DNA from: an uncultured Eubacteriales bacterium
GTDB lineage: Bacteria > Bacillota > Clostridia > Oscillospirales > Ruminococcaceae
Direction of reading: 5' to 3'
Assembly (NCBI GenBank): GCA_900314975.1
Contig: OMXI01000001.1
Span: 124,001 to 188,000 of the forward strand
Length of the DNA stretch: 64,000 nucleotides
Positions 42,898-50,386 of this stretch are shown one piece after another; position 1 is the stretch's first letter, and every line of letters starts with the position of its first letter. The notes below the pieces were generated by a model. It was not told the DNA's origin and did no database searches. It worked only from the letters and a program-made list of their open reading frames with translations. A program made the position numbers and the translations under genes.

Positions 42898-45273
42898 CTA
42901 TTCACCGTTTGTGTGATTGAAAAACTTGTTTAAGAACTCAATCAACAGCTCGTTCTGCCGCTTGTCGATCTGCTTGCGCACAAAAGCCTGATTGATAACA
43001 GCTTTTGCGTTCTTGTAGTTTTTCTCATCAATGTATCGCATAAATGCCGACTTATCGTCAGAAACGCTTTCAAGCTGTTTGATTGCTATATCAAGCTCTG
43101 AAGGCGGCTGCTCTGTCTTATCGGTAAAATCAGTTTTAGTAACAGTATTATTATTGCTCTGCTTTTCAGCCGCCAGTGACAGCCGCTTATTATCCCATTT
43201 TGTTCTTGTGTTTCCGTCAATAGAAATATACTTTTCGGGATTTCTCATAAAATCCTTATGGATAGTATTTGAACGCTTTTCGCTTTCTTCATTTATGCTG
43301 AACTTTATCCACTCGGCTTTTTTATCAGCCGCAACCTTATAATAGTGTGTATCTTCCGACAAATCTCTCTTGTAAATAAATCCTTCGGGACTTACTACTG
43401 GCTCAAAAAGCAGCTCCCATATCTCATTTAGCGGATATATGGTATCATCAAGCTCCTGATGTATCAGATCCATTGACTGTGATATTTTATCTATGCTCGT
43501 AGCTTCGAGCTTAAACTCATAGAACGGTTTAAGGCGTGTTTTAATCGGATAGCACCTCTGCCGCTTTGTAATGGCAGAACCGAACGGCATACGCCCAAGC
43601 TCCGCAGGCTTGATAAGCGGCTCACTGTCAACAGTTCCCGACTGGTGAGAAAGGAAACTGTGAAGATCTCCCGAATAGGTGTTATACTCAACTGTCTTAT
43701 CACCGAGGATTGACGAAAAATACTTGTTCGTATCATCATCAAGAGAGTTTATGTATATCATATTACCGCAGTTAGAACGGATAGTTTTTGCGGCATTGTC
43801 GTATTTGGTATCAAGCTGATTTAAGTCCTGTACGAACAAATTGAAAAGCAGATTTCGTCCTGCACCGACAGTGATTTTGGTGTCCATAACGGGTATTTGC
43901 ACCATATTTCCGAACTCATCAAGTATAAACTGCACTCTCTGCGGCAATTTCTGTCCAGTAAATGTACTGGAATACTGAACAAGGGCATTGTAGCACTGGT
44001 TGATAAAAAGTGAAGCAATAACATGGCGTGACGGATCTTCATCAGGTACGACCATAAAAATAGCCATAGGCTTATCGGGATTAGCAAGCTCTTGAAATTT
44101 AATTTGATTGCCACTTGTAAGCTTTGAAATACCAGTGTCCGAACCGAAAATGTCAATGTTCTGCGATAATGTGGTAAATATTGAGGAACGGGTATCACCT
44201 GACGAGAAGCGTGATGTAGCATAGGCTGATTTGGCAGGAGAACCTATTGGCAGAGCTTGAAAAAGGCTGTCAAGGGCATTTATCTCTTTTTTCGCACCAT
44301 TCACGCTCTGTACCTCGTTTTCCGTACCGAAAGCTATAAACATCATATACACGCTGTACATAGACACATTTTCAAGGTGTCCATTCTTGTAGCCCTGATC
44401 GAGCAGGAACAATATCATAGCGACAAGCAAGCTCTTTGCGCTACCCGGCCAAATCGGATCGGACTGATCGTTGGCGGTAAAGACAGAAGCAAGGGACTGA
44501 ACCTGTTTTATGCACTCGGACAACTCAGGTTTCCGATTTAGACGGGTAGCTGTGTCGCAGGCTTGCTTGTATAGGTCTATAATATCTTGTAATGGGTTCC
44601 ACAGTGATGATTTATCTGTATCACGCAGATTTATCACTCTGACCTCATAGCCGTTGTTCACAAGCATATCATAGCTGTTTTCGAGTATCTCACCCTTTGG
44701 ATCGTTAAGCACCATACTGTGCTTGGCTTTGGAAAGTGCAATATGGCGCACCATTGGCAGTACGAAGGTCTGACCTTTACCTGACCTTGTTGTACCAATA
44801 ATCAAGCTATGTATCGTTTCAGCATCTACATAATAGCGTCCGTCCTGCAGCGCAAGGATAATACCGCTTTTTTCAGCACTCTCCATATTGTTTATGGGGA
44901 ATGAATACAAAAGATCATCAAGCTCTTTTTCGTTCATAAAACGCTCCCTACCCTTTATATTTTTGTTGTCATTTTTAATGTGCCAGTTAGTATCAAGTCG
45001 CATAACAAGCAAAAGGGAAATAATTGCAGAACCTAAAGCGGTAACAGGCAAAGGGAAATTCTTGTCGGGAATATAAAAGTATTTCAGCTTAACCGCCCAA
45101 AAGGTCTGACTATTAAAATCAGGTTTTTGGTGTTCACCCATATATTTCATTCCCAGTGCAAGATAGTTAGATGCTATACAAATAAGCACATAAAACAGAA
45201 TAATAAAGCCAAAAAATTGAGCAAATCTTACCCACGCCCTTCGTTTTGCTATTTTTTCATCATCTTCATACAT
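42898..45273 (-). CDS. VirD4/TraG-type conjugative coupling ATPase
   Basis: 791 residues. Two N-terminal membrane helices (about 15-38 and 78-97) anchor the protein. Walker A GTTRSGKGQT and Walker B-like FILDEFGNM mark a hexameric ATPase that brings the relaxase-DNA complex to the secretion channel. The stretch VLNDPKGEILENS is typical of TraG/VirD4. The C-terminal part (after about 640) is variable. AAAGGAG precedes the ATG. It lies 15 nt after the relaxase gene. Confidence 0.93.
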   Translation of the reverse strand: MYEDDEKIAKRRAWVRFAQFFGFIILFYVLICIASNYLALGMKYMGEHQKPDFNSQTFWAVKLKYFYIPDKNFPLPVTALGSAIISLLLVMRLDTNWHIKNDNKNIKGRERFMNEKELDDLLYSFPINNMESAEKSGIILALQDGRYYVDAETIHSLIIGTTRSGKGQTFVLPMVRHIALSKAKHSMVLNDPKGEILENSYDMLVNNGYEVRVINLRDTDKSSLWNPLQDIIDLYKQACDTATRLNRKPELSECIKQVQSLASVFTANDQSDPIWPGSAKSLLVAMILFLLDQGYKNGHLENVSMYSVYMMFIAFGTENEVQSVNGAKKEINALDSLFQALPIGSPAKSAYATSRFSSGDTRSSIFTTLSQNIDIFGSDTGISKLTSGNQIKFQELANPDKPMAIFMVVPDEDPSRHVIASLFINQCYNALVQYSSTFTGQKLPQRVQFILDEFGNMVQIPVMDTKITVGAGRNLLFNLFVQDLNQLDTKYDNAAKTIRSNCGNMIYINSLDDDTNKYFSSILGDKTVEYNTYSGDLHSFLSHQSGTVDSEPLIKPAELGRMPFGSAITKRQRCYPIKTRLKPFYEFKLEATSIDKISQSMDLIHQELDDTIYPLNEIWELLFEPVVSPEGFIYKRDLSEDTHYYKVAADKKAEWIKFSINEESEKRSNTIHKDFMRNPEKYISIDGNTRTKWDNKRLSLAAEKQSNNNTVTKTDFTDKTEQPPSELDIAIKQLESVSDDKSAFMRYIDEKNYKNAKAVINQAFVRKQIDKRQNELLIEFLNKFFNHTNGE

Positions 45274-45288
45274 AACAATTCTCCTTTA

Positions 45289-47130
45289 TCAGTCGATAGA
45301 ATACTCATACCCAACATCGTATTCATCAACCACAACATTATTTTCGTATTCAAACTCTCGTTGCAGCTGCTTGATATGACTTTCGTACTCTCCCATCATC
45401 TTTTTGATGATGTTCCAACACTCATTAACGGAACTGCGATAGTTGCTTACAGCTTTTTTTACCTGTGTCGGTCTTAAAGCTTTGGCAACCGTTCTGACTT
45501 TAGGATTGTATTTCTTGTAATCAGCTTTATTTGACTGCAAATAATTGTAGGCAAACTGATTACCGCCGAGCATAGCTTGTCCGAGATAATGATATCCGAC
45601 AGCCCTTTGAACCTGATTATCAGATTTCACGCAAAGCAGACCAAAAGCGCACTGGGCGTATGCGTTACCGTTATCGGCAGATTTCTTTAGCCAGTATGCA
45701 GCTTTCTCTATATCTCTGCTTTCTTCTCGCAGATACAGCTTTCCTAAACTGTACTGTGAGTAGATATTGCCTTTTTCCGCAAGCGGAATAAGGCTTTTTT
45801 CAGCATTGATATAATCATGCTCACGAAGATACTTTTTGCTGATATACATATTTGCTTTATCACAGCTGTAATGCTTTGGATCATCAGCTATCTTTTTGAG
45901 CATCTCAAAGCCACGCTCCTGATAGACACCGATAAACTTATCAGCATAAAGCCGAGCAAGATTGTACTCAAAAGTAGGATTGTCAATATGTTTTTTCAGC
46001 ACATCAGCGGCACGAACATACTCTTTGTCACCAACGAGCCGCTTATACTCAGCAAAATCCTCTTTTTCTTCTTTTTTTAGATACGCCCGAACGGGCGCAG
46101 GCTTGTCCGCCTCGGACATCTCGGCAATAGCTTGCAAAAGCTTATTGCCTGCACGATTATAAAAATCATCGAGCTGATTTTGAGCATACGCAGTAGCTTG
46201 TGATTTTTCACCGTAAAAATGCTCATAGTTTTTGGTCATGTCCTGCAAAGCATCAACATACATCTCATAAATCTTTTTAAGATGTTCGTTTGAGTTGATG
46301 ATTTTATCAATACATTCGTTAATATCAGCTTGAAAAGGCTTTACCGCCTTACTGTCATATTTCCACGCAGAGTGCGGAGGTTTAGGCGGCAGCTTTTTTA
46401 CAAGCGTTTTTATATCCTTACTGGCGGTTATCGCACTTGCAAATGTAGGGATAAGGTTCTCACGCTTAAAGGCTGTCAGTTCAGGAGTGCGAGTTTTTCC
46501 GACAATATCATTGGCAATAACGCTTTTCATTTTCCGCATAGCAGACAGTTCAAGGGTGTCCTGTCCCTTGCCTGCATAGGTTACTCGTCTGTCCTCCAGT
46601 CTGTGATACTCACAGACCGAATAGTGAATATGAATGTTATCCTCATTGGTATGAATAGCCGCTGTCCAGTAGGTGTTATCATTATCAAGTTTTTTAGAGG
46701 AATGAATGAGAGAATTTGCTCCTTTTCGAGCAACATCTTTTAAACGGTTAAGGTCAACACGACCTTTGACCATAAGACCGTTTTCCTCCAAAAACTTATT
46801 ATCAAATGAAACTATCCAAATGTACTTTGGACAGCCTTCCTTTTGAGATTGTTTTTCATACTCTCTGTATTTGTCTATTTTGTCTTGCGACAAAAGGTTG
46901 TTTTCATTATCAAAAAGACCGTCAGACTTGTGTTCATTTTTCATATAGACAAAGTAGTCGTAGTTATGGTCTATCAGATTATTCATTAGTTCCTCATTAT
47001 CTTCTTGGAGAGAATGATTATCTTTGCTTTCAAAAGCTTCGGGACGACCAAGATAATCATAATAGTCAGCACCGCCAACATACCAGTCGTATAAAAAATT
47101 GTTTTTAAAGATAACCGCAGGACTGCCCAT
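45289..47130 (-). CDS. MOBP-like relaxase with C-terminal Sel1 repeats
   Basis: 613 residues. The N-terminal nuclease half has the metal-binding motif in NIHIHYSVCEY (HxH) preceded by HTNEDN; the start MGSPAVIFKNNF fits MobP2-type relaxases. The C-terminal half (about 365-560) holds Sel1/TPR-like repeats (YSQYSLGKLYLREE, AAYWLKKSADNGNAYAQ). The protein should nick oriT and pilot the strand into the recipient. It follows the ribbon-helix-helix gene by 9 nt. Confidence 0.85.
   Translation of the reverse strand: MGSPAVIFKNNFLYDWYVGGADYYDYLGRPEAFESKDNHSLQEDNEELMNNLIDHNYDYFVYMKNEHKSDGLFDNENNLLSQDKIDKYREYEKQSQKEGCPKYIWIVSFDNKFLEENGLMVKGRVDLNRLKDVARKGANSLIHSSKKLDNDNTYWTAAIHTNEDNIHIHYSVCEYHRLEDRRVTYAGKGQDTLELSAMRKMKSVIANDIVGKTRTPELTAFKRENLIPTFASAITASKDIKTLVKKLPPKPPHSAWKYDSKAVKPFQADINECIDKIINSNEHLKKIYEMYVDALQDMTKNYEHFYGEKSQATAYAQNQLDDFYNRAGNKLLQAIAEMSEADKPAPVRAYLKKEEKEDFAEYKRLVGDKEYVRAADVLKKHIDNPTFEYNLARLYADKFIGVYQERGFEMLKKIADDPKHYSCDKANMYISKKYLREHDYINAEKSLIPLAEKGNIYSQYSLGKLYLREESRDIEKAAYWLKKSADNGNAYAQCAFGLLCVKSDNQVQRAVGYHYLGQAMLGGNQFAYNYLQSNKADYKKYNPKVRTVAKALRPTQVKKAVSNYRSSVNECWNIIKKMMGEYESHIKQLQREFEYENNVVVDEYDVGYEYSID
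46878..46895. repeat. palindrome of the TTGTCGCAMGACAA family inside the relaxase gene
   Basis: TTTTGTC-TTGC-GACAAAA has perfect 7-bp arms. It shares an 18-bp identity on the opposite strand with the copy at 38821-38840 and encodes LSQDKI. Confidence 0.85.
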
Positions 47131-47139
47131 TCAAAACAC

Positions 47140-47589
47140 CTACCCTTTATTAGCTTTTTCCACGGCAAGCCTGCGCATTTTATTTTCATAATTAATTTCC
47201 GACTGAGTAAGACATTTATGCGGCTCTGCCTTTTCAGTTTCAGACTCATAGTATGACGGTTCAATAGCGGCAAAGTTGAGATAAGAATTGATACCGTCAC
47301 GGATCTGATAAGTCATAGCATTATTATCTTTGAGTTTATAATTTATTTGCAGTAGCAACTGTTCAACATGAGTTAGTCTGCGGACAACCTCTGAACGAGA
47401 AAGTTTATTGCTTACGCTGTTATGGAATTCTTCCTTTTCAAGAATAATTCCTTGTTTATCAGCTTCGGCATTAATAAGTTCACGAATATACTCACTTGAG
47501 CTTTCATATTCAGCTTTTGCCATAAGAAGCTCCAGTTTTTCAATTGTTTCTTTTGTAAATGAATAAGTACGGTTTATTTTTTTTGACAT
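47140..47589 (-). CDS. ribbon-helix-helix mobilisation accessory protein (MobC-like)
   Basis: 149 residues. The N-terminal 45 residues (KINRTYSFTKETIEKLELLMAKAEYESSSEYIREL) look like a ribbon-helix-helix fold; a coiled-coil-like part (VVRRLTHVEQLLLQINYKL) follows. Such proteins bind oriT and help the relaxase. It is encoded directly before the relaxase and directly after the repeat-rich region that may be oriT. ATG at 47589 has GGAG at good distance. Confidence 0.75.
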   Translation of the reverse strand: MSKKINRTYSFTKETIEKLELLMAKAEYESSSEYIRELINAEADKQGIILEKEEFHNSVSNKLSRSEVVRRLTHVEQLLLQINYKLKDNNAMTYQIRDGINSYLNFAAIEPSYYESETEKAEPHKCLTQSEINYENKMRRLAVEKANKG

Positions 47590-47678
47590 AATAAGCAACT
47601 CCTTATTGTTGTAGATTAAGGCAAGGTTTTATGAGCGAACTATGCTTTTAGCTTACACGAATGAATAACGAGCATAAA

Positions 47679-47748
47679 GGGAGTGATATCACTCCCACTG
47701 TCAAGTGGCGGTAGTACCGCCACTTTCACAACTCCGTTGTGATATCAC
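47679..47748. repeat. cluster of long palindromes, candidate oriT
   Basis: GGGAGTGATATCACTCCC (47679-47696) is a perfect 18-bp palindrome. AAGTGGCGGTA and TACCGCCACTT (47703-47725) form a perfect 11-bp inverted repeat. GTGATATCAC recurs at 47739-47748. The cluster lies about 90 bp before the mobilisation genes. Confidence 0.6.
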
Positions 47749-47769
47749 ACAGCTCAAAAACAGTAAAGG

Positions 47770-47912
47770 CACTTTACCGTTTTAGCCGTTTTCGGTAAAT
47801 ACACTTTACCGTTTGAACGGTTTTCGGTAAATACACTTTACCGCTTGAGTGATTTTCGGTAAATACACTTTACCGTTTTAACCGCTTTTGGTAAATACAC
47901 TTTACCGCATAA
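47770..47912. repeat. 32-bp iterons
   Basis: Four full 32-bp units (starts 47770, 47802, 47834, 47866) and a partial fifth (47898) begin CACTTTACCG. At each junction GGTAAA-TACAC-TTTACC makes a small inverted repeat. Exact phasing at 32 bp, about three helix turns, suits cooperative protein binding at an oriT or replication origin. Confidence 0.9.
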
Positions 47913-48042
47913 TATCCATATCGTTCCATTTTGCCAAATCAGATTATGAACATTTTGTATCTTAACAAATTATTCACAGTGATTTTTGATGATTTTTCGC
48001 AAAGTAATTGTGCAGAAATCGAGCAAGAATACATAGAATTTT

Positions 48043-48432
48043 TTACTCATTTTCTTCTTTTTCAGATTGCTCTATCAGGTGTAAAATTTCATTGATTTTC
48101 ATTTCATCATACTCGATTTTTTCAAACTCTGGAGCAAGAAATGTATCAATTTTTTCTGTAACTCTGCGTAGTTTTAATATAGTTATGTATATATCTTTGA
48201 TAATGTCTTTTGATGTACTCATAAGCTCATTTATCTCCGATTTTACCATTGAGTGAACTATAAGCGGCAAGCAAGATGCGACAAAATCATCTTTAGCGGA
48301 GATAAATATTTGAAGAATATTGATTACTAATTGATTTCGTGTTATGTCTTGCTTTTCTGCTATATCGTCCAGTCCTTTAATTATTTTATCGTCATTAAAG
48401 CGGACAATCATTGATGATATTTCTGTACTCAT
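48043..48432 (-). CDS. unknown protein with ribbon-helix-helix-like N-terminus
   Basis: 129 residues. The N-terminal stretch SSMIVRFNDDKIIKGLDDIAEKQDITRNQLVINIL has the strand-helix-helix look of ribbon-helix-helix proteins (split: about residues 6-41). The rest is helical and acidic at the end. It overlaps the membrane protein gene upstream by 4 nt and lies just upstream of the iteron region, so it could bind those repeats. This is inference. Confidence 0.6.
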   Translation of the reverse strand: MSTEISSMIVRFNDDKIIKGLDDIAEKQDITRNQLVINILQIFISAKDDFVASCLPLIVHSMVKSEINELMSTSKDIIKDIYITILKLRRVTEKIDTFLAPEFEKIEYDEMKINEILHLIEQSEKEENE

Positions 48433-49187
48433 TCCTCACCACTCCCCTCTTGAAGATACTCGAAATACTCGTCTGCGTTGCCGTATTTCTTTATTATTTT
48501 ATCCGTAAGCTGATAACCTTTTATATCAAAAAATTTGTCAGCAACATACATAAAATAGCCTTGCTCATAGCTTAAAGGATTGAGATTAAAAACCATAAAA
48601 GCTGTACTATCTGTTTTCTCGATTTCATCGTTCATATTGTAATAATTGCATTTAGTATTCTTCAAAACAAACTGAATTTTTGTAAAATCCTTATTGACAA
48701 ATCTGCACGATAATACCCGATTGTAAGGAATAATATACTCTCTTTTATAGTTCTTTGCCTGTGAATAATATGTAAGTATCACTCGCTTTTCATCAGCATT
48801 TATTGAGAGAAAATGCAGGCTTTTTTTATTTGTGATAGCCTTTGCAAACATAGATGTAATCACCAATATTATGATTGAACAAATCAAAAAAAGAGTTGAA
48901 AAACGGCTTAATGCAGGCACATAGTACAACGTGAAACAAGCAAGAAAACCTAAACACATAAACATTAGGTTTCGCAGAACTTTCTTGTTTTTGCGATACT
49001 CCTGTTTAAAATAGTCCTCATAACTGGCGAGCATTTCGTCAACTGGATATTGATAAATCAGTTCGTTTTCCGAGTATTGCGACACCTTTTCCTGTTCTGT
49101 TTCCATATCATCAATGACCTCGTTTTCAATCATTTCCTCATTGATTTCCTCGTTAATTTCAATGCTGTTTACTTTCTCATTTTCCAT
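48429..49187 (-). CDS. membrane protein of unknown function (YcxB-like layout)
   Basis: 252 residues. An acidic N-terminus of about 75 residues, two close membrane helices (about 87-130) and a soluble C-terminal domain (YSQAKNYKREYIIPYNRV) give a YcxB-like layout, but I am not sure of the family. It lies in the transfer operon after the BIG2 protein gene. A role in the mating apparatus or entry exclusion is possible. Confidence 0.6.
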   Translation of the reverse strand: MENEKVNSIEINEEINEEMIENEVIDDMETEQEKVSQYSENELIYQYPVDEMLASYEDYFKQEYRKNKKVLRNLMFMCLGFLACFTLYYVPALSRFSTLFLICSIIILVITSMFAKAITNKKSLHFLSINADEKRVILTYYSQAKNYKREYIIPYNRVLSCRFVNKDFTKIQFVLKNTKCNYYNMNDEIEKTDSTAFMVFNLNPLSYEQGYFMYVADKFFDIKGYQLTDKIIKKYGNADEYFEYLQEGSGEE

Positions 49188-49197
49188 TGTTTTCACC

Positions 49198-50382
49198 TCA
49201 ATTAACAGTTACCATCACGCTTGCGGTACTACCCGATTTAGTATCTGTGACCTTTATAATAGTAGAGCCATAACCAACAGCCTTAACTGTTCCGTCCTGT
49301 GATACTGTGACTTTACTTGTATCAAAACTTTCCCATTTAAGCGTAGGAACATAGCTGTTTGGCGTGTAAACTGCTTTAATTTTTGCTGTATTTTCAAGTT
49401 TCAAAGTGAACGGAATTGCAGGCTCTGTTTTTAATTCTGTAGGCTTATTTACCGCCGCAGTTACAGATTTTTTTGTGGTAGTAATTGTATTTTTAGCAGT
49501 AGCTTTAACCGTTGTAGTAGTTGCTTTTGTCGTTATTGCAGAAGATTTCACAGTCGTTTTTGCTGTTGTAGTCACAGAATTATCACGGCTGTTTCCACCG
49601 CCGCCATTGTTATTATTACTTGTGATATTTGCATTTGTCACAGTAGTGTTTTGTGATGCAGATGATGTGTTTTCTGTAATACTTGTTTCTGTTTTAGAGT
49701 AGCTTTCAGTTGATTTTCTCTTTGTTTCAGCATCAGAACTATTATCCATATTCATTGTTTCTATCTTATTCTCCGTTTCCTTTGGCTTCTCAAATGAGAT
49801 AGATGTTACAGGTTTTTCGTTATCATCACTGCTTGAAATTACCGTTATATCATCACGATCCATGATTACATACTGGATATATTCTTCTTTTTTATGTATC
49901 TCGCCTTTTTGAGTATTGCCGAACTCATCAATAGTATCTTCGTCCTGATATTCCTCACGGACAGATTTCATTTCGATATAAACATAAAGGTAATCATCTG
50001 AAATATCAGCCATTGATACCTTGTAGGTCATATCATTTATCTTGCTGATTTCATTCTTTTCAGTCAGGTTTTCCTTGCGTTCATTACCTTTTTTATCTCG
50101 AAAAGCTATTCTCAAGCTGTTCAACTGCGGCTCTGATGATGAATGTTCCGAACTGTTATTTTGCTTTGTAGACAAGTAAAAATACAGTTCTTTTGTGTCA
50201 GAAACATATGTACCGTTAGTGATTTTTGCAATATAATCACCAAGAGAAATTGTAGTATTATAGTCAACAGAATAGTCGGTTTTTTCTTTTTTCAGCGAAA
50301 TTGCAGTAAAGAAAAGTGCGGTTATAAACACAACTACTGATAAGAATATGATGTAAATTATATTACTTTTCTTCTCAAACAT
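49198..50382 (-). CDS. membrane-anchored surface protein with BIG2 Ig-like domain
   Basis: 394 residues. One N-terminal membrane helix (about 8-28), an outside domain of about 180 residues, a Thr/Ser/Asn-rich linker (about 215-310, with many TT and TTAT words) and a C-terminal bacterial Ig-like BIG2 domain ending KVTDTKSGSTASVMVTVN. Such proteins may extend through the cell wall and help mating contact. It follows virB4 by 4 nt. Confidence 0.75.
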   Translation of the reverse strand: MFEKKSNIIYIIFLSVVVFITALFFTAISLKKEKTDYSVDYNTTISLGDYIAKITNGTYVSDTKELYFYLSTKQNNSSEHSSSEPQLNSLRIAFRDKKGNERKENLTEKNEISKINDMTYKVSMADISDDYLYVYIEMKSVREEYQDEDTIDEFGNTQKGEIHKKEEYIQYVIMDRDDITVISSSDDNEKPVTSISFEKPKETENKIETMNMDNSSDAETKRKSTESYSKTETSITENTSSASQNTTVTNANITSNNNNGGGGNSRDNSVTTTAKTTVKSSAITTKATTTTVKATAKNTITTTKKSVTAAVNKPTELKTEPAIPFTLKLENTAKIKAVYTPNSYVPTLKWESFDTSKVTVSQDGTVKAVGYGSTIIKVTDTKSGSTASVMVTVN

Positions 50383-50386
50383 ACGC

